A stretch of 64,000 nucleotides of DNA from the NCBI GenBank assembly GCA_036927565.1, contig JAYESD010000001.1, positions 15,252,001-15,316,000 of the forward strand, read 5' to 3'. This document shows positions 21,324-32,027 of this stretch, one piece after another. Positions within the stretch are counted from its first letter, which is position 1; each line of letters opens with the position of its first letter. Source of the stretch: Tuctoria greenei. Lineage: Eukaryota > Streptophyta > Magnoliopsida > Poales > Poaceae. The notes under the pieces were generated by a model. That model made no database searches. It was not told the DNA's origin and saw only the letters and a program-made list of their open reading frames with translations. The position numbers were made by a program, and so were the translations under genes.

Positions 21324-24293
21324 ATGGCGAGCATCTTGCCCAAGTCTAGGCTGTCCAGGCCCGCCGACCTGGCCCCTATGCGCCGGCTTCTTGGATGGCA
21401 CACTCCTGAGCGGGAGTCGTGGCTCTGTCCTGGGAGGCTCCCGCTGAGCCTCTTCGCCGGGGAGATGGTTCTCTTCTCGTCGTACGTGCTGGCCGGCTTT
21501 GTCCCGCCGGCATCCGCCTTCTTGGTCATGCTCCTGGAGACCTTCGGCCTCCAACTCCACCACCTCGCGCCGAACTCGATCGCCATGCTGGCGGTCTTCG
21601 CTCACCTCTGTGAGATGTTCATGGGGGTGATGCCGTCGGTAAAGCTCTTCTGGTACTTTTTTGTACTGAGGGCCACCGGCAGGTGTTCGAAGGAGCACCT
21701 CGGCGCCTACTACTTCCAGCGCCGGACTAAGGTCCCCATGAGGTACATTGCTTCCTTCAACTCGGCAAGGTGGGAGATGTGGCACGAAGATTGGATGATC
21801 GCCAAGGTCGAGGCCCACGACCGGATGTGCCTCCCCACCGGGATCCCCTACTTCGAGCGATCACTCTGGGAGGAGCGCCCAGAGCTGGAGGAGGCGTTCA
21901 ACCTGGTGCTGGAGAGGATCCAGATGCTGGCGGACCATGGGCTGTCGTCTGCCATGGTGCTGAGGGACTTCATGTCCCGCCGCTTATCCCCGCTTCAGCA
22001 CCGTGCCCGCCCAGCGTCGATGTTCACCGGCCTGTCGGACTGCACCCGGCTCGAGACCGGCCCTGGCTCCAACCTGGGCGAGCAGCAGCTGCTCGACATG
22101 CTGGCTCGGGTCTGCCCCGATGACATCTCCGCCGAGGCACTTTCTCTTCCGTCGGCCTGCCGCCCCTTGTGCTCGGACTCCGAGTTGAGGAGGTACCTGC
22201 TGCAGACGATGCCGACCCTTGACGAGTCCGGGCTGGCGCAGCGCCAGATCGGGGACCCGTTCCAGGGGTTTAGCATTGTTGATGACGCTGAGGGAGGCGA
22301 GGCTCCCTTAAGCGATGCTAGTTCTTCAAGCGGCGACTCCTCGAGCGGCCCCCAGCACCATCCATGGGGTGGCGTCGTCGCCCCTGGCGACAAGGGGAAG
22401 GGGAAGGTGCCGGTTCCGGTGCTAGACCCGTCCCCCAAGAAGCGCGCCCGGTCGCCGCCGCTGGCCTCTTCTGCCCTATGTCAGGGCTCTGGAGCCCTGC
22501 CGCGCTCGTCGCCAGGGGGCGCCGATGGCACCACCTTGCCGCCCGAGTCTTCCACACGCAAGAGGGGGAGGCTCCTCAACGCCGACGGGACCCCAGCGTT
22601 CCCTCTCCGTTCGGAGGGGCGCCAGACCTCGGGGGTGCCACTGACACCACCACCACAGGGGCCCCCAGCACACTCAGGGGCCCCCACTACGGGTTCGGGG
22701 GGTCCGAACCCCCCCAACCCTTTCGGGAAGCGGTGGAACTTCAGCGTCCCCCGGTAAGCCTGCTCAGATTTTACCTTAGGTGTTCTTTGCTATGCGCCTA
22801 CCCTGTCAATCTCTTATGGTCTGAGCTTTCTTGGTTTCAGCGCTTCCACAACTACTCCACCACCTGCGGGCACTTCTGCTGGAGGGTCTGCCGCTCCAGC
22901 CGGCTTGCGGGGATCGTCTGCTGCCTCGGGCCCTACTCCGGTGCCCCAGGCTGCCGCCGCTGGGGTACCTCGGGCTCCCGTGTCTGAGACCTCCGCAGCG
23001 GCTGCTGGAGCCCAACCGCGCGCACCGATGACCGCCGCCGCGCCTACCAACGACATCGCGTCCACCGGCCACTCCGTGCCGGCCGACGCCGCCGCGCCCT
23101 CTGACACTGCTGCGTTGGCTGGCGCCACCGCCCCGGGTGCTGCCATCCGGGAGGGGGCCCTGGTCCTCGCCTCCCCAGTGGTCCTCCAAATGGAGGACGA
23201 TATTGAGGAAGTGGGGAGGCAGGGGCCTGCTGCTACGGTGGAGCCCCTCCACCTGTCCGAGGCTATGGCCGTGGCCTACTCCAGCTTCCGGCAGGCCCAG
23301 GCGGCCTTTGCTCGTGAGAAAGGGCAGCTCGAGGACGAGGACGACCGGCTTCGGGAGTGGGCGAGGGCACTGGAGGCCCGGACTCGGCTGGCAAAGAGCC
23401 GAGCGGCCCAGCGGGAGGCGGTCGTTCGGGAGGAGATGAAGATCCTCGAGCAGGAGCGCGACCTCATCGCCCAGCTGGACGCCATCACCCAGAAGCTGAA
23501 GGCAGACACCGAGGCCATCCACGCTGAGGCCAGCTCGCGCCTCCAGGCCTGCGAGGACCTTCAGCACCTGCTGTCCCTCCGGGAGGCCGCTCTAGCCGAA
23601 CGGGAGCAGGAGCTGGCGGCGAAGCGGGCGGACGCGGAGGCGACCTGCCGCGGGCTCATCCTCCAGCAGGAAGGGGCGAGAGTCCGTGCCGCCGAGCTGG
23701 ACTGCCGGGAAGCCACCGTAGCTGAGGCGCAGCAGGCCCAGTCCGCTGAGCGCCAGGCCCTTCTAGACCGCGAGTTCAACATCGCCATCAAGGAGCGTGA
23801 CTTGAACCGCCGTGAGGCGGGGTTCGGCGAGCACGAGAGGGCCCTGGCGGCCAGGGAGAAGCGGTTCCTGGACAACGGCCCCCGGGCACTGGTGGCGGCC
23901 CAGCAGGAGGTGGCGGAGCTGTGGGCGGCGCGCTCCACCGAGCCCCAGACGGTCTGGGAGTTCCTCGGCGGTGCCGACTCGGCTCTGGTGCCACTCGGCT
24001 TCAGCCCGACGTGCGTGGGGGAGCCAGCGCAGGAGGTGAGTCAGGTGTTCCCGGCGCTCGACTCTACCAGCTCGAGGATGCGCTCGTTGGGGGCCATCCT
24101 TGACAACCAGCTGGAGGCCGAGGGACAGATGCTGGTCAAGGAGGTGGTGACACACATCCTGTCCTGCTACCGGAGCTGGTACCCCGATGTCTCCCTGCAG
24201 CCGGTCCTCGAGGGGCCCATCGCCGAGAGGGAAGAGGCCGCCAGGTCTGAAGTTTCGGATGCGGTGGCACTCATCGCCTCAAGGTTCCCGTAG
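21324..24293 (+). CDS. Tat-A antisense gene, two exons (about 960 aa)
   Basis: Exon 1 (21324-22753) and exon 2 (22841-24293) are both open. The exon 1 frame meets a stop at 22755 unless the 87-bp intron is removed; with it removed the frame runs on exactly. The N-terminal half holds a domain with LQLHHLAPNSIAMLAVFAHL, CEMFMGVMPSVKLFWYFF and WHEDWMIAK, the pattern I associate with the 'putative gypsy type transposon' family (Transposase_28, PF04195). A Ser/Pro/Gly linker spans the splice. Exon 2 encodes a long Glu/Arg/Ala-rich coiled coil (about 23270-23960). Such antisense ORFs are known in Tat elements such as Grande; their function is unknown. It converges with integrase. Confidence 0.75.
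22754..22840 (+). other. Intron of the Tat-A antisense gene
   Basis: Donor CG|GTAAGC at 22754, acceptor TTTCTTGGTTTCAG|CG ending at 22840; 87 bp, T-rich, a typical small plant intron. Removing it bypasses the stop at 22755-22757 and joins codon phase exactly into the downstream 1.45-kb frame. Confidence 0.8.
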
Positions 24294-25473
24294 AGCGGCT
24301 GAGGGCTCCCCGGGCGCTTGTTTAAGTTTTTTTTCTTTCTGTATTTTGTCTTGTGGTTGGTTGTGATGACAAACTCTTTATTTGTGCGATAAAAATCTGT
24401 CTGTGGTGCCCTTTTATACTCAGATTGCTTTTATTTCCAGCAGTGTCTTCCGGCTGCTTGTTGTTCCTTAGCTTCCAGGACCTGCCGTCCCCCAAAGTAT
24501 GGCCCCCTGACAGGCGTGCCCAGTTGGTATGGGCACTCCTGTCATACACTTAGGGTTTAGGGCGGACCGGTGCAGGAGGAGCCTAGGATTCGTAGGTAGC
24601 ATTGCCGTAGCTGAGTATGTAGGTATGTCGACAGCGGCCCCCCTAGGGGTGCCGCGGGAGCTTCAGTTCCGCGGTGCTTGCCATCTTCGCGGGTACTCTG
24701 ACGATGGTTGCTGGAATACCTTCCTCAAAGACCTGTACATAGATCAAAAAAAGAGAAGTAATTCTGTCCGCTGGTCACTTCACCCCTGCTTGTTTTGTAG
24801 TGTCGCTTGACTTACGATCCTGGGCTGACTCGTGGGGCTTGGGTAATTCAGTGCTTCTGCACCCAGGGCTCGTTGTCCAGAATACCCAAGGGTGGTCCAT
24901 CTGGCCCCAAGCACTTGGTTGTAGCGCTGGGGAGGCAGAACGCACAGGCTTAGGGTACGGGACCAGGCTAAGCAGGCTGTGGCCCTGGACCTCCCGCTCG
25001 GCGTAAGCCGTTTCCGGGGGGGGGGGGGGGGGGACCATCTGGAGACACAGGCCCCTAAGTATTGGAACAACCGAGGCCCCAGGCGCATCGCAGGTACCTC
25101 AAGCAACCCCACCTGCAGTCCAGATAGCAAGGCTCCCACTACTGTTAAAGCAGGGGAAAAACGACAGCGCTCATGATAGATCACGAGCTATGGCGGGCTT
25201 ACAGCAACATCATAAAAATTAAAGATAATTTTTGAATTGACAAACCCTGTACCAGGCAGGACAACATTCTTTCATTGTAGTTTATCATAAGATGAAGCAG
25301 ACTTTACAAGGGGAATAACCCGGCCTGGGTGTTAGGTGGAGCCGAGTGCACCTACTTAGGGTTCTGGACCAGGCTAAGCGGAATGTGCACTCGGGGCCCC
25401 ATCCCCTATACTAAGTGCTATCCTGAGATAATGTGTAACCTTTACAATGAAATAGCATTGCCCCGACCCTGTT
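24294..25473. other. Region between antisense gene and integrase, Tat-A
   Basis: The 3' ends of the plus-strand antisense gene and the minus-strand integrase face each other here. No convincing coding domain is seen. It contains a run of 17 G (25017-25033). Candidate transcript ends for both strands should lie here. Confidence 0.5.
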
Positions 25474-26912
25474 CTAGGGGTAGAACTTACGGAGGTGTTC
25501 GATGTTCCATGGGTTGGGCAACCGCTGTCCATCCTCCGTAGCTAGGCGGACGCATCCTGGGCGGCAAACCTCTGTTACCCGGAAGGGACCCTCCCAGCTG
25601 GGGGAGAGTTTGTTAGACCCTTCCCGGGAGAGTATGCGGTGCAACACCAGGTCGTCTACCTTTAGCTCCCTACTCCGCACGGTCCTCTGATGGTAGCGCC
25701 GGAGCGTCTGCCTGTACCGTGCATTTCGGAGAGCTGCTCGCACTCGTCCCTCGTCGACGAGGTCCAGGTCTTCACGCCGGAGCTGGTCCTGCGCGGCTTC
25801 GTCGTACCCCCGGGCACGGGGAGAGCCCATGGTAATTTCTGGGGGGAGGACAGCCTCCGCCCCGTACACCAAGAAGAAAGGCATTTCCCCCGTGGCCCGA
25901 CTGGTTGATGTCCGGCTAGCCCACAGCGCACACGGAAGCTCATCCACCCAATTTGCACCATGCTTCTCAAGGTGTGAGAACGTGTGAGTCTTGAGGCCCC
26001 TGAGGATCTCTGCATTGGCTCTCTCGACCTGCCCATTGCTCTCTGGATGAGCAAAAGATGTATAGCAGACTTGGATCCCCAGGTCCTCGCAGTATTCTTG
26101 GAACACTGCACTTGTGAACTGGGTCCCGTTATCAAAGATGATTCTGTTCGGGACCCCGAACCGGCAGACGATCGACTTAATGAACTTTACTGCTGACTGC
26201 TTGTTGATGGTGACAACTGGGGCGGCCTCCGGCCACTTGGTGAACTTATATACGGCTACGTAGAGATGCCGGAATCCTCTGATGGCTCTGGGAAAGGGTC
26301 CTAGGATGTCCAACCCCCATACAATGAATGGCCATGAGGGAGGGTCATCTGCAGCGCCTGAGCTGGTGTATGGATCTGCTTGGCATGGAACTGGCACGCC
26401 TTGCATCTCCTTACCATCTCGGTGGCATCCTGGAGTGCTGTCGGCCAGTAGAAGCCATGCCGAAAGGCTTTACCGACCAGCGTGCGGGAGGACGCGTGGT
26501 TGCCACACTCGCCTCCATGGATCTCTGCGAGCAGGTCGCAGCCCTCCTCCCGGGTAATGCATCGCAGTAGGATGTCGTTGGCACCACGCCGGTAGAGATC
26601 CCCTTCCACCAGCGTGTACCTTTTAGCCATGCGAACAATCCTTTCTGCCAGGACATGTTCTTCGGGAAGGATATTGTCCTTCAAGTAGTCCCGGACCTCA
26701 GAGATCCATGCATCGGGACTTGCTTGAGCTTCTGGATCTTGGGCGCCCGGTAGCTCGGAGCCCTCGGTGGCGCATACGATCCTTGGCGGACTCCATGGTA
26801 GCAGGGTCGCCGGGACTGCCAGCTTCGAGGTGCTGGGCTCGCCCCCTTCGCCCGGCTCGGCTGCTCGGGCGGTTGGTCGCGGTAACTTCCTTGGAAAGAC
26901 TCCTTGGGGCAC
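25474..26912 (-). pseudogene. pol: Tat-A integrase, frameshifted
   Basis: The N-terminal HHCC zinc region (IHGGECGNHASSRTL... CKACQFHAKQIH) lies at 26912-26301. The catalytic core is at 26406-25474 in another frame (WGLDILGPFP, FDNGTQFTSAVFQEY, SNGQVERANAEIL), giving a D,D,E set. It ends with a C-terminal region (WEGPFRVTEV, NIEHLRKFYP). A frameshift near 26301-26406 separates the parts. It would insert element DNA into the genome if intact. Confidence 0.88.
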
Positions 26913-26966
26913 TGGGGCCCCTGTGGAGGCCTTCGTTGACAGGTTGTCTGCGACTGAGTTGTCGGC

Positions 26967-27440
26967 TCAGGGTACATGGCACAAGTCCAAGACTTCAAAG
27001 TCCTTTTCCAGCTTCCGAACGTGCAGCAGGTATGCAGCTAATTGAGAGTCATTGCAGCTGCACTCTCCTCTGGCTTGCTTGATGATCAGTTGAGAATCAC
27101 CTTTAGCCAGGAGCTGTCGGACATTGAGGGTCAGGGCAGTCTTCAGCCCAAAGATTAGGGCTTCATACTCCGCCATGTTGTTTGTCGCCATGAAGTCGAG
27201 GCGCACCATGTACTTGAACTGCTCCCCAGTCAGGGTGAGAAGCAGGACCCTAGCGCCGGCCCCCTGCTTCCGCGAGGAACCGTCGAAGTAGAGCGTCCAG
27301 GGGGTCTCGGTGAAAACCGGAGCCTTCGGCACCGTTTCGCCGTTGTCCGGCCCCCCGGGTTGCTTGGTGATGGGGTCCATTCGGCCAAGAAGTCCGCCAG
27401 TGCTTGGCTTTTGACTGCATGTCGAGGTAAGAACTCCAAC
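26967..27440 (-). pseudogene. pol: Tat-A second (archaeal-type) RNase H
   Basis: TPWTLYFDGSSRKQGAGA...NNMAEYEALIFGLKTAL...KGDSQLIIKQ has the DG, E and D positions of RNase H and is separate from the RNase H next to RT. Known in Tat-lineage elements as an extra RNase H copy. A frameshift near 27350 separates it from the upstream linker (KSQALADFLAEW). Confidence 0.85.
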
Positions 27441-27997
27441 TCGAACTCAGCCAGCTCCGCCGCCTACTTGGCAATGTGCTAGTCGAATTGGGGCTGTGGA
27501 GTATGGTTTTCAGTGGGAAGGAGGTGACCACTGAAACCCGGTGAGCCTGGAAGTAATGCCGGAGCTTCCTTGATGCTATGAGAACTGCATACAGTAGTTT
27601 GTGTACCTCCAAGTATCTTGTCTTTGCTTCATGGAGGACCTCACTGACGTAGTAGACTGGTCGTTGGCAGTTCCGAACCCTCCCTGGGGGGTCCAGGGCT
27701 CCTTGTAATGCGTCTGTCTCCTGGGGAATGTGGCTCCCAGGGTCTAGCTGGGCGTCCGGGGGCTGGGACCCGTAAGGCACTTGGTCACTGGAACTCACAG
27801 CGGGGGGGGGGGGGGGGGGGGGCTCTTCTGGGTTCAGGCCTTGAGGCTCGGCCTCCCCCTCTGGGGCTCCTTCTGGTACTTGTTGCGGTAGTAGCTCCGG
27901 CCGTTTTGCAACCAAGACCATGCTGACCACTTCCGCTGTTGCGGTGATGTACAACAGGAGCGGCTCGCCGGGTTCTGGCGCCACCATAATGGGTAGC
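27441..27997 (-). pseudogene. pol: Tat-A RT-linked RNase H, part right of RT break
   Basis: Continues the RT-RNase H frame on the left side of Sire-2. PLLLYITATAEVVSMVLVAK and VYYVSEVLHEAKTRYLEVHK are typical of the Gypsy RNase H domain after RT. It contains an expanded proline-coding run (21 G on the plus strand, 27802-27822) and a frameshift further on. The five bases gtagc at 27993-27997 are one copy of the Sire-2 target duplication. Confidence 0.82.
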
Positions 27998-28262
27998 TGA
28001 AAGTGCATCTAGGACTCCCTTGTGGGTTTTGGATGATTTATGACAAGCAATTGGGATCCTAATCCGTTTGTTGAGATGAATGCAGGAAAATGATTGAAAA
28101 TGAGTAAAATGCCAAAAAAGTGGGAAATTAAGAAGGAGAATGAATTTGAGCTCAAGAAGAAGAAATTAGTAGATTAGTATGTATGGAGTGTGTTAAGGAA
28201 ACACACCCAAGAGCTCAATCTCACTTTATCACACACACACAATGCACAAAACCATACAGGAC

Positions 28263-28743
28263 CGGACTAGTCCGATATCAAACGGACTAGTCCGATATCA
28301 CATTCTGCACAAGATCGGACAAGTCCGGTCCCCACCGGTCTAGTCCGATATCTTTCTGTTCCACTTCGGACTAGTCCTCCCCAGTGCGGACTAGTCCTCA
28401 ACACAATGCACAAGTCACTAGATCGGACAAGTCCGGTCACTACCGGACTAGTCCGATTCCCTTTCTGATCCACTTCGGACAAGTCCGGTGACCACACGGA
28501 CTAGTCCGATTTACACTCTGTTCTAAATCGGACAAGTCCTCCAAGTGCGGACTTGTCGTTCAAAACACTTAGGGTTTCACAGGTCCGGACAAGTCCGATG
28601 TCAACCGGACAAGTCCGAAGATTTCCAGCAACGAAATCGGACAAGTCCGTTTTTCAATCGGACTAGTCCGATATTCCTGGACACTTAGGGTTTGTTTCAC
28701 ACAGCACACCGGACTAGTCCGGTCTCCACCACGGACTAGTCCG
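28263..28743 (+). promoter_or_regulatory. Phased CGGACTAGTCCG palindrome array, Sire-2 5' LTR
   Basis: Twelve-base sites (CGGACTAGTCCG, CGGACAAGTCCG and near matches) start at 28263, 28283, 28316, 28336, 28367, 28387, 28424, 28444, 28476, 28497, 28529, 28548, 28586, 28606, 28638, 28659, 28710 and 28732. They fall into nine pairs with 19-22 bp within each pair. Pairs are mostly 31-33 bp apart, with three gaps of 37, 38 and 51. The array ends about 35 bp upstream of the TATA box. This looks like phased dimer-binding sites; the binding factor is unknown. Confidence 0.88.
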
Positions 28744-28777
28744 ATCTTTCTAAACCCTAACGGTAATGTCTAGAAAC

Positions 28778-28790
28778 CCCATATAAATAG
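28778..28790 (+). promoter_or_regulatory. TATA box of Sire-2 5' LTR
   Basis: CCATATAAATAGAGG just downstream of the palindrome array. Expected start of the element's genomic transcript. Confidence 0.8.
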
Positions 28791-29437
28791 AGGTGGATGG
28801 CCCACTTTTAAACTCTCTCGAACCCTAGCGCCGTCACACCTCCCAAGAGACTCAAAAACCATCTCTCTCCACGAAGTTGAGTGCAAAATCGATCAATCCT
28901 TTGAAGATCACTTGTAGATCATTGGAGAGGCACTTTGCACACGATTGAGCTCTTGGTTTGAATCTCTAACACACTCTTGCATCTCAATTTGTATATTTCG
29001 AAGTGTGTTATTGGTGTTTTTTGAAACTTGTAATCAAGGGAGCTCTCAACTTGTGAGATCGCCCCTTCAACTTGGTGATTTACCCCTGTGTGATTAGTGG
29101 AAGAGGATTGGCCTTCGTGGCGATCCGACGAGGGAAGGGTTGGTAAAGACCCGGTCCTTTTGTGGGCTCCTCAACGTGGACGTAGGCTGCCTTCGTGGTA
29201 ACCGAACCACGGGATAAATCTTGTGTCTTGTTCGTTTGTGTTCATCATTCTAGTTGATCAACATTATCTAGGGTTTGATTCATTTTGTTGAATTGAAGTT
29301 AAATAGTGAACAAGAATCATACTTGCAATAAAACTCAACATACAACTATTGAACTGTCATTATAGTTTATATTTCCGCTGCAAACGACAACGAAACAATC
29401 AAATTGACCTAACTTGATCAACCTAGCCCGTGAAATC

Positions 29438-29469
29438 CGGACTAGTCCGCACTTTACCGGACTAGTCCG
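29438..29469 (+). repeat. Palindrome pair in Sire-2 U5
   Basis: Two perfect CGGACTAGTCCG at 29438 and 29458, 20 bp apart, about 650 bp downstream of TATA and so inside the transcribed part of the LTR. Repeated in the 3' LTR. Confidence 0.9.
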
Positions 29470-29560
29470 ATATATCTGGATTTGACCTTTTTGTTGAAGT
29501 GCTACAGGAACCGAGAAATTCAAGAAGGCCTATTCACCCGCCCCTCTAGGCCTACATTCA

Positions 29561-29578
29561 ATTGGTATCAGAGCAGGT
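29561..29578 (+). other. Sire-2 primer binding site
   Basis: ATTGGTATCAGAGCAGGT follows the LTR directly; complementary to initiator Met tRNA. Confidence 0.92.
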
Positions 29579-29612
29579 TCTTCAAGAAAGAGTGCAACCA
29601 CTCGAAGAGATC

Positions 29613-32027
29613 ATGTCGGACATGAAGGAAGTCCAGAAAATCAACACCCAGGAAGAAATGAACAATGACAAGCACCAAAAGCTAGAAAGGTATCTCGAAG
29701 CCATCCAAGACTTCGATGATGATGATGAGGAGACACTGGAGCTGAAAGCACTGCTCCGAAAGAAAGCACTTTCCAAAGGGAAAGCTAAAGTTGAAGAAAA
29801 GAAGAAGGGGAGTAGTCACACCGACTACTCCCGATATCCTTTTAATTATGACCGTTTAAATTCTAACAGCAGTCATTATCTATCTATCCCTCTCGGGAAA
29901 GCCCCACACTTCGATGGGAGTGATTACTCCATGTGGAGGCAAAACATGAAGATGCACTTGATTTCCCTTAACCCAAGTTTATGGCATATTGTGTGCACAG
30001 GAATAAACATCCCTGATGACGATGAAGAACTCACGCCAAGTCAAGAGCAAGCCATCCACAGGAATGCCCAAGCCGCAGCCGTTATCACCTCATCTCTAAG
30101 TAGAGATGAGTTCACAAAGGTGGACGGATTGGAAATTGCCAAAGAAATCTGGGACACGCTACAGACAGCACATGAAGGTGACCGGCATGTGCGGGAGGCA
30201 AAGATTGAAATGATTGAAGGCGAACTAGGAAGGTTCGCGATTGAGGAAGATGAATCTCCCCAGGACATGTACAACAGACTAAAGACTCTTGTGAACAAGG
30301 TTCGATCGTATGGTAGCAAAAAGTGGAATGACCACGAGGTTGTGAAGCTCATCCTTAGAGCCTTTATGCCTCGCAACGTCACACTCTGTTCTATGATCCG
30401 AGAAAGTCCTGGATACAAGAAAATGACTCCGGATGAACTGCTTGGCAAAATCATCAACTTTGAGATGATGGAGAAGCAAGCCAAGCATGTCAAAGAAATA
30501 GCTGACCTCACATCGGCCAAGAAGAAGGGAGTTGCCTTAAAATCCACACTCAAACCTCTATCCAAAGAAGCAAAAGAAGCTCAGTTTGAGGAGGACAGCG
30601 ATGATGAAAGCAGCGAGCTGGACGAAGAAGATATGATTCTGTTCATGAAGAAATTCAAAAGAATTATGAAGAAAAGACAAGGAGCAAAATCGAGTGAAGG
30701 AAAATACAAGGAGAAGACAAAACCGAAGATGAGGCGGGCATGCTATAATTGTGGTGAGTACAATCACTTCATAGTTGATTGCCCATATGAGGACAACAAG
30801 AAGAAGAGTAAAGAATCCAAGCCTCAACCGAAAAAGTTCTTCAAGAAGAAGAAACAAGCTGAACAAGCACACATCGGAAAGGAGTGGGACTCAAACGATG
30901 AGTCCTCATCGTCCGATGAAGAAGAAATGGCTAGCATAGCCATTGAAAGCATGCCCAAGAAACTCACACTCTTCCCCACGCTCGGTGCAAAGAAGGCAAA
31001 TGGAACTTGCCTCATGGCTAAGGAAGGTAAACGCAAGGTAAACATCAAAACTCCTTCCTCGCATTCTTACTCAAGTGATGATGATCTAGATAGTGATGAT
31101 GAAGACATGCTAATTGGTTTAGATAGAAAAACTGCTGCAAAAATGAAATTCTTGCTTAACCAACTTGTTGAGAAGGAAGAGCTGATTGATCGTCAAGAAG
31201 ACATGATCATCTCCCAAAAGGAGAAGCATGTCGAACTTGACAATCTTCTAGTTCTTGAAAAGGAGAAAAATCACACACTAGAGCTTGAGCTAGCTTCAAG
31301 CAAGAAAACTTGCTTGGAGTTAACCAACTCAAATGTTGCAATCAAGAATCAACTTGATGACCAAATCAAGGTCAACAAGATCCTTGAAGTGCAGGTTGAG
31401 TCACTCAAGCTTAGTGAACCTTCCTCCTCTTCAACCCTACCTTCTCAACCCACTTTAACTAATATCGCTCATGTTTGCAAATGTGATAAAACTAACATCA
31501 GGTTGAAGGAAAACCCTACCTCCACGAAGGACAAAAATCCTACCCAATGTGTAATATTTGACAAGGAGAGGATCAACTATGCACGTAGTGCATATTTGGT
31601 CCAAAGACCTCCAAATGTCAAGTATGGCATTGGTTACTCTTGTGATGGAAAGCAAAAAGCTGGAAATCATAAGAATAACAAGGGAAGGATCACCTTTGTG
31701 AAGGGAGGACCCTCACAACCTGGTAACTCGAAAACTAAAAATCTGAACTCTCATGAATATCGGACTAGTCCGGTTGTGGTCCGGACAAGTCCGGTCATCC
31801 GGACAAGTCCGGTCACACAGACTAGTCCGACCCATAATCAACAGCAACTTCTGTTTAAAACATTTGATGCATCCTATGTTTTAATGAAAAATAATGTTGG
31901 TAAAGTGTATGCTTATTATGCTGGGCCACGCCATGGGAACACAAAATCCCATGTGTGGGTGCCCAAATGTATTGTCACTAACCTCCAAGGACCCAAGCAA
32001 GCTTGGGTACCTAAAACCAAGGTGTAA
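29613..32027 (+). CDS. gag: Sire-2 Gag polyprotein (804 aa)
   Basis: I take the first ATG after the primer site (29613); the frame is also open upstream but only through the primer site. An acidic, helical N-terminus precedes the Copia Gag core (FDGSDYSMWRQNMKMHL, then KEIWDTLQTAHEG). A CCHC knuckle follows (CYNCGEYNHFIVDC, near residue 377), then Lys-rich and acidic stretches and a coiled-coil-like region (about 500-610). Near the C-terminus, four copies of the palindromic DNA site (31761-31829) are translated as RTSPV-like repeats. The end, VWVPKCIVTNLQGPKQAWVP, resembles the end of Sire-1 Gag. No lesion is seen. It should form the virus-like particle. Confidence 0.92.
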   Translation: MSDMKEVQKINTQEEMNNDKHQKLERYLEAIQDFDDDDEETLELKALLRKKALSKGKAKVEEKKKGSSHTDYSRYPFNYDRLNSNSSHYLSIPLGKAPHFDGSDYSMWRQNMKMHLISLNPSLWHIVCTGINIPDDDEELTPSQEQAIHRNAQAAAVITSSLSRDEFTKVDGLEIAKEIWDTLQTAHEGDRHVREAKIEMIEGELGRFAIEEDESPQDMYNRLKTLVNKVRSYGSKKWNDHEVVKLILRAFMPRNVTLCSMIRESPGYKKMTPDELLGKIINFEMMEKQAKHVKEIADLTSAKKKGVALKSTLKPLSKEAKEAQFEEDSDDESSELDEEDMILFMKKFKRIMKKRQGAKSSEGKYKEKTKPKMRRACYNCGEYNHFIVDCPYEDNKKKSKESKPQPKKFFKKKKQAEQAHIGKEWDSNDESSSSDEEEMASIAIESMPKKLTLFPTLGAKKANGTCLMAKEGKRKVNIKTPSSHSYSSDDDLDSDDEDMLIGLDRKTAAKMKFLLNQLVEKEELIDRQEDMIISQKEKHVELDNLLVLEKEKNHTLELELASSKKTCLELTNSNVAIKNQLDDQIKVNKILEVQVESLKLSEPSSSSTLPSQPTLTNIAHVCKCDKTNIRLKENPTSTKDKNPTQCVIFDKERINYARSAYLVQRPPNVKYGIGYSCDGKQKAGNHKNNKGRITFVKGGPSQPGNSKTKNLNSHEYRTSPVVVRTSPVIRTSPVTQTSPTHNQQQLLFKTFDASYVLMKNNVGKVYAYYAGPRHGNTKSHVWVPKCIVTNLQGPKQAWVPKTKV
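31761..31829 (+). repeat. Palindromes inside the gag coding end
   Basis: CGGACTAGTCCG at 31761, CGGACAAGTCCG at 31782 and 31800, and CAGACTAGTCCG at 31818 lie in the gag frame, 18-21 bp apart. They encode repeats of the type RTSPV. The same DNA word as the LTR array, placed in coding sequence about 200 bp before the gag stop. Confidence 0.9.

Larger units (their letters stand above)
27998..29560 (+). repeat. Sire-2 5' LTR
   Basis: TGAAAGTGCATCTAGG...CCTACATTCA, 1563 bp. U3 carries 18 palindromic sites (28263-28743). TATAAATAG lies near 28780, and a further site pair is at 29438/29458 in U5. Confidence 0.97.

Noticed and set aside
22806..23567. 253-aa minus-strand frame within the antisense gene, and similar long frames at 23561-24155.
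   Set aside because: Mirror frames of the GC-rich coiled-coil exon; no domain, and the plus-strand reading is supported by the intron and domain match.
28267..28497. Minus-strand frames at 28267-28497 and 38535-38765.
   Set aside because: Identical LTR positions; the product is just the palindromes translated (RTSPV-like). A by-product of the repeat.
28263..28743. CRISPR-like reading of the regularly spaced short repeats.
   Set aside because: Repeats are 12-bp palindromes in pairs with similar, not unique, spacers inside plant LTRs, and no cas genes exist.
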